Source: Pantoea wallisii (lineage in GTDB: Bacteria; Pseudomonadota; Gammaproteobacteria; Enterobacterales; Enterobacteriaceae). From it: 55,410 bases of DNA. The notes under the pieces are model-generated. The model saw only the letters and a list, made by a program, of their open reading frames with translations, ran no database searches and was not told the DNA's origin. Location: contig NZ_MLFS01000028.1 of assembly GCF_002095485.1 (NCBI RefSeq), positions 1 to 55,410 on the forward strand. Reading direction: 5' to 3'. Of this stretch, positions 47,458 to 55,410 are shown piece after piece. The position numbers and the translations under genes were made by a program. Each line of letters opens with the position of its first letter. The first letter of the stretch is position 1.

Positions 47458-48585
47458 ATGAAAAAAAGCATTCGCGCGTTCGCTTCACTCGCCCTCGCAC
47501 TGGCGGCGTTCAGCCAGTCGGCCTTTGCAGTCGTCTATCCGCTGCCACCAGCAAATAGCCGTCTGATTGGCGAAAACATTGAAATTACCGTTCCTGACGA
47601 CAGTAAACTGCCGCTGGAAGCTTTTGCTGCGCAGTATCAGATGGGCCTCAGCAACATGCTGGAAGCCAACCCGGGCGTTGACGTCTATCTGCCAAAAGCG
47701 GGCAGCAAAATGGTGATCCCTCAGCAGCTGATTTTGCCGGACGCGCCGCGTGAAGGCATCATCATCAACAGCGCTGAGATGCGCCTCTACTACTATCCGA
47801 AAGGCACTAAAACGGTTGTCGTGCTGCCGATTGGTGTCGGTGAGCTGGGTAAAGATACCCCAATCAACTGGACCACAGCCGTTGAGCGTAAGAAAGCCGG
47901 TCCAACCTGGACGCCAACCAAAGCGATGCATGCGGAGTATGCGGCACGTGGCGAGAGCATCCCGGCGGTGTTCCCGGCGGGCCCGGATAACCCGATGGGC
48001 CTGCATGCGCTCTATATTGGTCGCCTGTATGCGATTCACGGCACCAACGCCAACTTCGGTATCGGCCTGCGCGTGAGCCACGGCTGCGTGCGTCTGCGTG
48101 CTGACGACATCAAATGGCTGTTCGACAATGTGCCGGTCGGTACGCGCGTACAGTTCATCGATCAGCCGGTGAAAGCCACTGTAGAGCCGGACGGCTCGCG
48201 TTACGTTGAGGTGCATAACCCACTCTCAACTACCGAAGAGCAGTTCAACTCCCGCGAGCTGGTGCCCATCAGCCTGACCTCTGCGGTGACCAAAGTGATC
48301 GCCGATGCCAGCACCAATCAGGATGCGGTGAACAATGCGATTCAGGCGCGTACCGGTATGCCGACCAAAATCAACGGTCAGCCGGGCGAAGCACAGCCTG
48401 CGCCGGTATTGGTGCAGGAGTCAGCGGACGCCCTGCCGAAAGAGGAGCCGATGACGCCGCAGGGCGCCACGGCCGTCGCACCACAGGCCGAGGCGCAGCA
48501 GCCTGCTGAAACGCAGCAGCCTGCTGATGCGGCACCTGTTGAGCAGGCTGTCCCTGCTCAGCCGGCGACCGGCAACAGCCTGTAA
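47458..48585 (+). CDS. erfK: L,D-transpeptidase ErfK/LdtA-type, with C-terminal tail
   Basis: Periplasmic enzyme anchoring Braun lipoprotein to murein. Signal peptide [24 protein letters not shown], then a LysM-like domain ([21 protein letters not shown]) and the YkuD domain with active site [17 protein letters not shown] (His194, His208, Cys210). The first 300 residues closely follow E. coli ErfK, which stops at 310. About 65 extra residues rich in Pro, Ala and Gln ([15 protein letters not shown]) form a low-complexity tail. I chose ATG 47458 rather than 47434, as it gives a clean signal peptide. A strong terminator follows. Confidence 0.92.
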   Translation: MKKSIRAFASLALALAAFSQSAFAVVYPLPPANSRLIGENIEITVPDDSKLPLEAFAAQYQMGLSNMLEANPGVDVYLPKAGSKMVIPQQLILPDAPREGIIINSAEMRLYYYPKGTKTVVVLPIGVGELGKDTPINWTTAVERKKAGPTWTPTKAMHAEYAARGESIPAVFPAGPDNPMGLHALYIGRLYAIHGTNANFGIGLRVSHGCVRLRADDIKWLFDNVPVGTRVQFIDQPVKATVEPDGSRYVEVHNPLSTTEEQFNSRELVPISLTSAVTKVIADASTNQDAVNNAIQARTGMPTKINGQPGEAQPAPVLVQESADALPKEEPMTPQGATAVAPQAEAQQPAETQQPADAAPVEQAVPAQPATGNSL

Positions 48586-48600
48586 GGTTGTCGCACACAG

Positions 48601-48633
48601 AAAAATGCCAGCCTGCGGGCTGGCATTTTTTTT
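48601..48633. terminator. Rho-independent terminator of erfK (bidirectional)
   Basis: AAAAATGCCAGCC, loop TGCG, GGCTGGCATTTTT followed by TTT: a 13-pair stem with a T-run on the plus strand and A-run upstream, so it also works for the convergent zntB transcript. Confidence 0.9.
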
Positions 48634-48645
48634 GCGGCTCGCCTT

Positions 48646-49671
48646 TTAATCCCGCGGTCGCCGTAGTGCCAGCCACCCTGCCACCAGCGTAAACACCAGT
48701 ACCACCAGCACTAACAGCAGGAAACCGTGCGGATTCCCGGCCAGCGGAATACCGCCAACGTTCATCCCAAAAAAGCCGGCTACGATATTGATCGGCAGCG
48801 CCAGTACGGTGATGACGGTCAGCAAAAACAGCGTACGGTTGCTCTGCTCCATCAGGCGGGCAGCAATCTCCTCCTGCAGCAGTCGAATGCGCTCCATCAA
48901 ACCCGCCAGATCGTTAAGCGCCACGCTAAACTCCTCCGTAAAAATGCGCAGCTCGCTAAGCGGTTCGCGCCTTAGCCACTGCGGCGGGCGGTTCAGCAAA
49001 CGAAATAGCGCTGCCGGCTCTGGTGCCAGTAGCCGCTGTACGCGCAGCAGCATGCGACGCAGACGGCCCAGCTCGCTGCGGTTGGCTTTAATGGCCGCAC
49101 TTAACAAGCGCTCCTCAATCGCATCCACCGCCTGGCTGGAGCGCCGCACAATCTGCTCCAGCTGCGCCTCCTGTTCACCCAGTAGCCAGAGCAGGAGCGC
49201 ATCCGGCGCGTGAAGCGACAGCTGATTGATGCGCTGATGCATGCGCTCAATCATGCCCACCGGCCGGTAGCGTGCAGTAACGATCACCCGTGGACAGCAC
49301 CAGATCCAGAGAGTGGCATTTTGCGTACTGCGCTCCTCCTCGCTGAATGTTACGTCATTCAGTACCGCGAGCAGCGCATCGTTTTGCTGCGCAAGCCGCG
49401 TGCGCGGGGAAGCCGAATGGATCTCATCGAAAAAGTCGTCATCTACATTGAAGTGGCCCTGAACCCAGCGCTCGGCACGGGCGTGATTCAGGTTAATGTG
49501 CAGCCACAGAAACCCGGCATCAGCCAGAGGCTGCTGAGCCAGCTGCGACGCTTCACGGGCATTGAGCCGCTGTGGCGGTGCATCAGGCGTAAACAGATAA
49601 CCATGAATCAGACCGGCGACCTCATTATTGAAATCCGGTAACGCGGCGAGTGGCAAAACAGGCTGGGGCAT
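48646..49671 (-). CDS. zntB: ZntB-like CorA-family divalent cation transporter
   Basis: 341-residue membrane protein of the CorA/ZntB family. A large cytosolic N-terminal domain precedes two C-terminal membrane helices (about 280-300 and 317-335). The signature GMN sits in GFFGMNVGGIPLAG, the ZntB form. ZntB imports zinc in current models (originally described as efflux). The gene is divergent from a phosphate transporter gene, and Pho-box sequences lie between. The original E. coli location is elsewhere, so this may be a paralogue. Confidence 0.88.
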   Translation of the reverse strand: MPQPVLPLAALPDFNNEVAGLIHGYLFTPDAPPQRLNAREASQLAQQPLADAGFLWLHINLNHARAERWVQGHFNVDDDFFDEIHSASPRTRLAQQNDALLAVLNDVTFSEEERSTQNATLWIWCCPRVIVTARYRPVGMIERMHQRINQLSLHAPDALLLWLLGEQEAQLEQIVRRSSQAVDAIEERLLSAAIKANRSELGRLRRMLLRVQRLLAPEPAALFRLLNRPPQWLRREPLSELRIFTEEFSVALNDLAGLMERIRLLQEEIAARLMEQSNRTLFLLTVITVLALPINIVAGFFGMNVGGIPLAGNPHGFLLLVLVVLVFTLVAGWLALRRPRD

Positions 49672-49721
49672 AGCTGCATGAGGGTCCTGAAGCGGTCAGA
49701 TCCACAGCCTGCAACAGTGAG

Positions 49722-49739
49722 ATGACAGCAGGATGACAG
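49722..49739 (-). promoter_or_regulatory. Pho box (PhoB site), zntB-facing
   Basis: On the minus strand CTGTCATCCTGCTGTCAT is two perfect CTGTCAT repeats separated by four bases, matching the PhoB consensus spacing (7+4+7). It lies 51 bases before the zntB start. Confidence 0.7.
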
Positions 49740-49749
49740 CGCAGGCGCA

Positions 49750-49783
49750 CCATCATCATTCTGTCATACAAACCACGTATCAC
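49750..49783 (+). promoter_or_regulatory. Second Pho-box-like promoter, phosphate-transporter-facing
   Basis: CCATCAT-CATT-CTGTCAT (49750-49767) has the 7+4+7 layout with five and seven of seven matches. A TATCAC hexamer at 49778-49783 follows ten bases later, where a PhoB-dependent promoter would have its -10. The transporter start is about 54 bases downstream. Confidence 0.5.
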
Positions 49784-49836
49784 ACTGCGAGTAACGGATG
49801 CCGTTTGAGCATCGTGACTTCACACCGGGGTGTGTT

Positions 49837-51447
49837 ATGGCTGAAAACAGTATTCCTGCATCATCCGCTTCCGCCGCCAGCGGCGGGCCGGATCTGAATA
49901 AGGGCAGCGGACGCCTGGCACGCGTGATCTTCCTGGTGCTGCTGGTCGCCGGACTGGCGTTTACCGGCATCAACCTGTTCAACGATGTCGAAGAGACCGG
50001 CGCGGTCGTCACCAGCTATACGCCCTTCCTGCTGCTGGGCATTGCACTGCTGATTGCGCTGGGCTTTGAGTTCGTTAATGGCTTTCACGACACCGCCAAC
50101 GCCGTAGCTACGGTTATTTATACCCACTCGCTGTCGCCGGGCGTGGCAGTAGTGTGGTCCGGCTGCTGTAACTTTCTTGGCGTACTGCTCTCCAGCGGCG
50201 TGGTAGCGTTTGGTATCATCTCGCTGCTGCCGGTGGAGCTGATTCTGCAGGCGGGCAGCGGCCATGGCTTTGCTATGGTGTACGCGCTGCTGGTCTCAGC
50301 CATTATCTGGAACCTCGGCACCTGGTATTTCGGCCTGCCCTCCTCTTCATCCCACACGCTGATTGGATCGATTATCGGTGTTGGCATCGCCAATGCGCTG
50401 CTGCATGGCCGCAGCGGCACCAGCGGCGTGGACTGGGATCAGGCGCTCAAGGTGGGTTATGCGCTGCTGCTGTCACCAGTGATTGGCTTTGTTTGCGCCG
50501 CGCTGCTGCTGCTGGCGATGAAAGCGTTTGTGCGTAACCGCCGGCTGTATGAAGCGCCGAAAGGCAACCGGCCGCCGCCAGCCTGGATTCGCGGACTGCT
50601 GATCCTCACCTGCACCGGCGTATCATTTGCGCACGGTTCTAATGACGGCCAGAAAGGTATGGGGCTGATTATGCTGATTCTGGTGGGCACCATGCCTATC
50701 GCCTATGCGCTGAACCGCTCGCTGCCGCCGGAGCAGATTCCGCGCGTTGCCGCGCTGACGCAGGTAACGGAACAGCAGCTTCTGTCGCTGCAGCCGCCGC
50801 CAGCCGCCATGCCGGCACCGCGCGACGTGTTAAAGGAGTTCGTCCGTACCGGGCAGAATCGGCCGCAGGTGCTGCCGGCGCTGGGCATTACCCTTGGCGA
50901 TATTGGTGAGCAGATTCGCCACTACGGCTCGGTTGAGAATATCCCCGCTCAGGCGGTCACCAATACGCGCAACGATATGTATCTTGCCTCTGAGACCATC
51001 AAGCACCTGCACAGCGCCAGCGTGACGCTGCCGGAAGAGACCGCACGCAACCTGACGGCGGTAAAAAACGAGCTGGATGCCGCGACGCGCTTTATTCCTA
51101 TGTGGGTCAAAGTGGTGGTGGCGCTCGCACTGGGACTGGGCACGATGGTCGGCTGGCGGCGGATTGTGATCACGGTGGGCGAGCGCATCGGCAAGACGCA
51201 CCTTACCTACGCGCAGGGGGCCAGCGCCGAGCTGGTGGCGATGGCGACCATCGGCGCAGCGGATGCGTTTGGCCTCCCCGTCTCAACGACTCACGTGCTC
51301 TCTTCCGGCGTCGCCGGTACCATGGCGGCTAACCGTTCGGGCCTGCAACTTGCCACGCTGCGTAATCTGGCGATGGCGTGGGTGTTGACGCTACCGGTGT
51401 CGGTTCTCCTTTCCGGGCTGCTGTACGCGCTGTTCGTGCAGCTGTAG
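49837..51447 (+). CDS. PiT family inorganic phosphate transporter
   Basis: 536-residue inner-membrane metal-phosphate:H+ symporter, related to PitA/PitB but longer than E. coli PitA (499). The two family signatures are FVNGFHDTANAVATV (first repeat) and the C-terminal ASAELVAMATIGAADAFGLPVSTTH. AHGSNDGQKGMGLIML sits in the middle. A hydrophilic central loop (about 320-410) explains the length. I chose ATG 49837 (MAENSIP, behind GGGGTG) over 49798. PhoB-type sites upstream suggest phosphate control. Confidence 0.92.
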   Translation: MAENSIPASSASAASGGPDLNKGSGRLARVIFLVLLVAGLAFTGINLFNDVEETGAVVTSYTPFLLLGIALLIALGFEFVNGFHDTANAVATVIYTHSLSPGVAVVWSGCCNFLGVLLSSGVVAFGIISLLPVELILQAGSGHGFAMVYALLVSAIIWNLGTWYFGLPSSSSHTLIGSIIGVGIANALLHGRSGTSGVDWDQALKVGYALLLSPVIGFVCAALLLLAMKAFVRNRRLYEAPKGNRPPPAWIRGLLILTCTGVSFAHGSNDGQKGMGLIMLILVGTMPIAYALNRSLPPEQIPRVAALTQVTEQQLLSLQPPPAAMPAPRDVLKEFVRTGQNRPQVLPALGITLGDIGEQIRHYGSVENIPAQAVTNTRNDMYLASETIKHLHSASVTLPEETARNLTAVKNELDAATRFIPMWVKVVVALALGLGTMVGWRRIVITVGERIGKTHLTYAQGASAELVAMATIGAADAFGLPVSTTHVLSSGVAGTMAANRSGLQLATLRNLAMAWVLTLPVSVLLSGLLYALFVQL

Positions 51448-51452
51448 CGGGA

Positions 51453-52661
51453 CTAGCCGCTTACCCGTTGCACGGCTGCCTGGCGGCCGTGCTGCTGATG
51501 CAAACGCAGCGTAATCAGAAACGCACCCAGCACCATCAGCGCCGCTGCCAGATAGACCGACTGCATCCCCCAGTGGCCGATCAGCAAGCCTGCGACCGGG
51601 CCGGTCAAGCCTAACCCTAAATCCAGAAAGGCAGAGTAAGTGCCCAGCGCGGAGCCCTGATCCTGCTGCTGCACGCGTTTCACCGCCTCCACGCCCAGCG
51701 CCGGGAACACCAGTGAGAAGCCGCCGCCCGTCAGGAATGCGCCCACATCCACCAGCCAGCTGCTCTCCGCCTGCCAGATCAGCAGTAGCCCGGCGCACTC
51801 CAGCACAAAGGAGATCAGCGAGACTTTCAGCCCGCCAAAACGGGTGATGTAGCGCCCGCACAGCAGACGCACCAGCACGAAGCCCAGGCTAAACAGCGTC
51901 AGCGCGAACGCCGCCCCGTTCCAGTCGCGGCTGGCAAAATAGAGCGTAATAAAGGTAGAGATGACGCCAAAGCCGATGGTGCCAAAGCCCAGCGCAAGGC
52001 CAAACAGCCAGACGCGGCTGACCACGCGGTGAAAGGGAATGCGCACACCTGCCGTCACGCTGACCGCCGGTTTGCCGCTCGCCATCCAGAAACCGAGCGC
52101 CCCCATGATCGCCACTAAGCCGGCAAAACCGCTCAGGCCAAACCATTGATTAAGCAGTACGCCAAGCGGTGCGCCAATCGCCATGGCGAAATAGGTGGCA
52201 ACGCCGTTCCAGGAGATCACCCGGGCGGTCTGTAGCGGCCCGACGATATTCATGCCCCACAGCGTTGAGCCGGTGCTGCTGAAACTCTCGCCCACGCCGA
52301 GAAACAGACGGCCCAGCGCCAGCAGCGCCAGGCTGAGCAGCGGTACTGCGCTGCACAGCGCCGCGATGATCGAGAGCACCCCGCTCAGGCCGCAGCACAC
52401 CAGCCCCATCATCACTACACGTTTAGGCCCATAGCGATCCGCCAGCCGCCCCGAGTGCGGACGGCTGAGCAGCGTAGCAAAGTACTGCAGGCTGATGATC
52501 AGCCCGGCGATAAACGAGCTGAAGCCCAGCTGGTTATGCACAAAACCGGGCAGCACCGCCAGCGGCAAACCCACCGAGAGGTAGCAAAAAAAGGTGAAGA
52601 TAATGACGGAGAGAATACGTTTATTTAACTGAGCGTTACTCAGTACAGCGGCGTCAGACAT
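51453..52661 (-). CDS. MFS transporter, YhhS/YfcJ type
   Basis: 402-residue permease with twelve membrane helices and the loop motif SGRLADRYGPKRVVMMG near residue 70. The pattern is that of the UPF0226 (YhhS/YfcJ) branch, VGLPLAVLPGFVHNQLGFSSF. It ends six bases before the convergent phosphate-transporter stop. Substrates of the group are largely unknown; some give mild drug or metabolite export. Confidence 0.85.
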   Translation of the reverse strand: MSDAAVLSNAQLNKRILSVIIFTFFCYLSVGLPLAVLPGFVHNQLGFSSFIAGLIISLQYFATLLSRPHSGRLADRYGPKRVVMMGLVCCGLSGVLSIIAALCSAVPLLSLALLALGRLFLGVGESFSSTGSTLWGMNIVGPLQTARVISWNGVATYFAMAIGAPLGVLLNQWFGLSGFAGLVAIMGALGFWMASGKPAVSVTAGVRIPFHRVVSRVWLFGLALGFGTIGFGVISTFITLYFASRDWNGAAFALTLFSLGFVLVRLLCGRYITRFGGLKVSLISFVLECAGLLLIWQAESSWLVDVGAFLTGGGFSLVFPALGVEAVKRVQQQDQGSALGTYSAFLDLGLGLTGPVAGLLIGHWGMQSVYLAAALMVLGAFLITLRLHQQHGRQAAVQRVSG

Positions 52662-52766
52662 GGGAAATTGGCGTCAGGAGCGTGGATGAGAGCGAATCTC
52701 CACTATACCGATTAGCACGCTAAGGATCGCGAATTTTTTATTTTCAAAGCGTTGCCGGAGAGGGAG

Positions 52767-52786
52767 CGGCGCAACGCATTGCGCCG
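52767..52786. repeat. Short palindrome between dusC and MFS gene
   Basis: CGGCGCAA, loop CGCA, TTGCGCCG is an eight-pair perfect stem in the 174-base gap. It is GC-rich like the other REP-like palindromes but is not the same sequence. Confidence 0.4.
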
Positions 52787-52835
52787 TTTTGTAAAACCTG
52801 CGTGATAAAGCGCGCCGCGACGCAACGTACGCGAG

Positions 52836-53804
52836 TCAGAGACTATGGCAGGAGAGAGTGCTTATCCGCGATGCATGCCGCTCAATGGCGCTGGCGATCT
52901 CGCCGGAGACGCGCAGCGTGCGGATCTCGCTGAACAGGCCATCCGCCTCATCGTAGGCTTTGCGCAGATAGCCCAGCCACTGCTTAATGCGCGCCACGTG
53001 GTAGTTGCCGGTATCGCCCTGCTTCTCCAGCTGGGTGTACTTCAGCAGCAGTTCCACGACATCTGACCACGGCATCGGCGCCTCATTGTACTTCACTACG
53101 CGGCCCAGATTCGGCACGTTGAGCGCACCGCGTCCCAGCATTACTGCATCGCAACCGGTAATGCGCAGACAATCCTGCGCATCCTGCCAGCTCCAGATCT
53201 CGCCATTGGCGATAACCGGAATCGACAAGCGCTGGCGGATCTCGCCAATCGCCTGCCAGTTGATGCTCTCTGCGCGGTAGCCATCCTCTTTGGTGCGGCC
53301 ATGAACCACCAGCTCACTGGCACCGGCCTGCTGCACCGCATCGGCAATCTCAAAGCGACGTTCGCCGGAGTCCCAGCCAAGACGCACTTTAACTGTGACC
53401 GGCAGGTGATCCGGCACCGCTTCACGCATCGCTTTCGCGCCGCGATAGATCAGTTCCGGATCCTTGAGCAGGGTGGCCCCGCCGCCGCTGCCGTTGACCA
53501 GCTTCGACGGGCAGCCGCAGTTCAGATCGACGCCCCAGGAGCCCAGCTCCACGGCGCGCGCGGCGTTCTCCGCCAGCCACTCGGGATATTGCCCGAGCAG
53601 CTGCATACGCACACGCGTACCGGATGGCGTGCGGCTGCTGTTGTGCAGCTCCGGGCATAAGCGGTAGAAGGATTTTACTGGCAGCAGCTGATCGACCACG
53701 CGCAAAAACTCGGTGACGCACAAATCGTAATCGTTCACGCCGGAGAGCAACTCGCGCACCAGCGAATCCAGTACGCCCTCCATCGGCGCCAGTAAAACCC
53801 GCAT
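52836..53804 (-). CDS. dusC: tRNA-dihydrouridine(16) synthase DusC
   Basis: FMN enzyme that reduces uridine 16 of tRNA to dihydrouridine with NADPH. 322 residues, very close to E. coli DusC. The N-terminus [19 protein letters not shown] and the catalytic Cys98 in NCGCPSK are diagnostic, then [19 protein letters not shown] and [12 protein letters not shown]. The start lies four bases after the rhlE stop, so the two may be co-transcribed. Confidence 0.97.
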   Translation of the reverse strand: MRVLLAPMEGVLDSLVRELLSGVNDYDLCVTEFLRVVDQLLPVKSFYRLCPELHNSSRTPSGTRVRMQLLGQYPEWLAENAARAVELGSWGVDLNCGCPSKLVNGSGGGATLLKDPELIYRGAKAMREAVPDHLPVTVKVRLGWDSGERRFEIADAVQQAGASELVVHGRTKEDGYRAESINWQAIGEIRQRLSIPVIANGEIWSWQDAQDCLRITGCDAVMLGRGALNVPNLGRVVKYNEAPMPWSDVVELLLKYTQLEKQGDTGNYHVARIKQWLGYLRKAYDEADGLFSEIRTLRVSGEIASAIERHASRISTLSCHSL

Positions 53805-53808
53805 CGCG

Positions 53809-55197
53809 TTAGACGTTCCCGCTCTTCTTCACTGCCGGACGACGACGACCGCTGTTTGCTGCGGGTGCAGCCTGGCCGTTGCCGCCCTGACGGCGGGCCT
53901 CGCCCTGCGGACGCGCACCGCTACCGCCCTGTGGACGCTGACCGCTGCCACCCTGTGGACGCGCGCCGCTGCCGCTCTGTCCGCGACCCTGACCACGACC
54001 CTGCCCCTGGCCGCGCGACTGCTGCTGACGGCCATTCTGAATCGGTTCCGCTTTAATGCTCGGATCCGGCTCAAAACCTTCCAGCGCGATGCGTGGAATT
54101 TCACGCTTCAGTAAACGCTCAATGTCACGCAGCAGTTTGTGCTCATCGACACAGACCAGCGAAAGCGCCGCGCCGGTCGCTGCGGCACGACCGGTACGCC
54201 CGATACGGTGCACATAGTCTTCGGCCACGTTGGGCAGCTCGTAGTTCACTACGTGCGGCAGCTCTTCAATATCCAGACCGCGCGCGGCGATGTCGGTCGC
54301 CACCAGAACGCGAATGCTGCCGGATTTGAAGTCAGCCAGCGCACGGGTACGCGCACCCTGGCTCTTGTTGCCGTGAATCGCGGCGGCAGTGATGCCGTCT
54401 TTGTTCAGCTGCTCGGCCAGGTGGTTGGCGCCATGTTTGGTGCGGGTGAAGACCAGCACCTGTTGCCAGTTATCACGACCAATCATCAGCGACAGCAGTT
54501 CCCGCTTGCGCTTCTTATCAACAAAGTGCACCTGCTGCGAAACCTGTTCTGACGCGGTATTGCGGCGCGCTACTTCAACCTGCTCCGGATTGGTGAGCAG
54601 TTTTTCCGCCAGCGTTTTGATCTCATCGGAGAACGTGGCAGAGAACAGCAGGTTCTGACGTTTAGCCGGCAGTTTAGCCAGGACGCGACGGATATCGTGG
54701 ATGAAGCCCATATCGAGCATGCGATCGGCTTCGTCCAGTACCAGGATCTCAACCTGCGACAGATCGACCGCGTTCTGGTGCGCCAGATCGAGCAGACGGC
54801 CAGGTGTAGCCACCAGCACATCCACGCCGCCGCGCAGTTTCATCATTTGCGGGTTGATGCTGACGCCGCCAAATACCACCAGCGAACGCATGTTGAGGTA
54901 CTGGCTGTATTCACGCACGTTTTCGCCGACCTGCGCCGCGAGTTCGCGGGTTGGGGTCAGGATCAGGGCGCGCACCGGGCGACGGCCACGCGCCGCCGGT
55001 TTTTCTGAGAGGCGCTGCAGCAAAGGCAGCGTAAAGCCGGCGGTTTTACCCGTACCGGTCTGGGCGCTCGCCAGCAGGTCACGACCGGCCAGCACCACGG
55101 GAATTGCCTGACGCTGGATTGGCGTCGGCTCACGATAGCCCTGTTCTGCTACCGCACGCAAAATATCGGCATTTAAGCCGAGAGAGTCAAAAGACAT
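53809..55197 (-). CDS. rhlE: ATP-dependent RNA helicase RhlE
   Basis: DEAD-box RNA helicase, 462 residues, acting in ribosome assembly and RNA decay. Q motif in PTPIQRQ (25-31), Walker A AQTGTGKT (45-52), DEAD (155-158), SAT (186-188), and HRIGRTGR near 330. The last 80 residues form a basic, glycine-rich tail with repeats of the type GGSGARPQG that probably bind RNA. Starts at ATG 55197. In E. coli rhlE lies beside dinG; here the gap is about 42 kb. Confidence 0.96.
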   Translation of the reverse strand: MSFDSLGLNADILRAVAEQGYREPTPIQRQAIPVVLAGRDLLASAQTGTGKTAGFTLPLLQRLSEKPAARGRRPVRALILTPTRELAAQVGENVREYSQYLNMRSLVVFGGVSINPQMMKLRGGVDVLVATPGRLLDLAHQNAVDLSQVEILVLDEADRMLDMGFIHDIRRVLAKLPAKRQNLLFSATFSDEIKTLAEKLLTNPEQVEVARRNTASEQVSQQVHFVDKKRKRELLSLMIGRDNWQQVLVFTRTKHGANHLAEQLNKDGITAAAIHGNKSQGARTRALADFKSGSIRVLVATDIAARGLDIEELPHVVNYELPNVAEDYVHRIGRTGRAAATGAALSLVCVDEHKLLRDIERLLKREIPRIALEGFEPDPSIKAEPIQNGRQQQSRGQGQGRGQGRGQSGSGARPQGGSGQRPQGGSGARPQGEARRQGGNGQAAPAANSGRRRPAVKKSGNV

Positions 55198-55410
55198 GCA
55201 GGTGTATTACTCCGAACCGCCCTGATCGCGCTGCGCGATGTAGTTTTCAGGGGGGATATGACGCAGCCATGCGGCCTGCGTGTGAAAAGGGCACAAACTA
55301 CCATGCGTAAGAGCGCGAGTGTAGCAGGTTTCCGAAAGGACCGCGACCAGCAAAGCAGTCAGAGTGAAAGACGGGGCGCCATAAATTCGAACGCTGCCGA
55401 TACTGCACCT
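55198..55410. other. Sequence upstream of rhlE to the window end
   Basis: This 213-base stretch should hold the rhlE promoter. I see no clear -35/-10 pair, no operator and no coding frame that I can support. Confidence 0.4.

Noticed and set aside
1..55410. CRISPR arrays, prophage, insertion sequences, tRNA or rRNA genes
   Set aside because: No regularly spaced repeats, transposase or phage-type proteins, or tRNA/rRNA-like sequences were seen.

Overview
The window is chromosomal DNA of a GC-rich enterobacterium. Gene content and order are close to Escherichia coli in long blocks (dinG-ybiB; mlrA-yohO-yehWXY-osmF; bglX-dld-pbpG-yohC-yohD-yohF; dusC; rhlE). The hutF-type histidine pathway, the many plant-associate-style accessory genes and the short REP-like palindromes point to an Erwiniaceae-like lineage such as Pantoea, Erwinia or relatives. 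That placement is inference from content, not from a database match. I saw no rRNA, tRNA, insertion sequence, prophage or CRISPR array.

Region 1 (1-8471) is a histidine-utilisation locus: hutI (cut by the left edge), hutF, hutD, hutC, hutH and hutU. Histidine goes to urocanate (HutH), imidazolone propionate (HutU), formiminoglutamate (HutI) and formylglutamate (HutF). Four TGTATA-type palindromes in the hutI/hutF and hutC/hutH gaps look like HutC operators. No hutG is visible; an M20 amidohydrolase follows hutU. Region 2 (8649-11824) is the SOS pair dinG-ybiB with a clear LexA box.

Region 3 (11879-22155) is the most unusual part. Two LysR regulators of one subfamily bracket an iron-type alcohol dehydrogenase and a seven-gene minus-strand operon: ArgH-like C-N lyase (frameshifted), polar amino-acid-type ABC importer (permease, ATPase, binding protein), two tandem NodB-fold deacetylases (one with a degraded metal site) and an MmgE/PrpD protein. 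The combination of a C-N lyase with an MmgE/PrpD enzyme resembles iminodisuccinate/EDDS-type catabolism. The substrate is unknown, and this is my best candidate for an undescribed system.

Region 4 (22172-28045) holds a GNAT/XRE-cupin pair, then mlrA (curli/biofilm regulator, with a possible MlrA box upstream), yohO and the yehWXY-osmF compatible-solute-type importer. Region 5 (28263-35016) is accessory: an MFS transporter, idi, a chemoreceptor broken by a frameshift but with a sigma-28 promoter, a Sufu-domain protein, a small membrane protein and an MpaB-type oxygenase. Region 6 (35121-45326) is the bglX to yohF block, with an added DUF3772-type mechanosensitive channel.

Region 7 (45445-55197) carries a GH15 glycosidase, an ErfK-type L,D-transpeptidase with an added tail, a divergent zntB/phosphate-transporter pair with Pho-box sequences between them, an MFS transporter, dusC and rhlE. 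In E. coli, rhlE lies next to dinG with only ybiA between them; here roughly 42 kb separates them, and this includes the E. coli 48-minute block in its native order.
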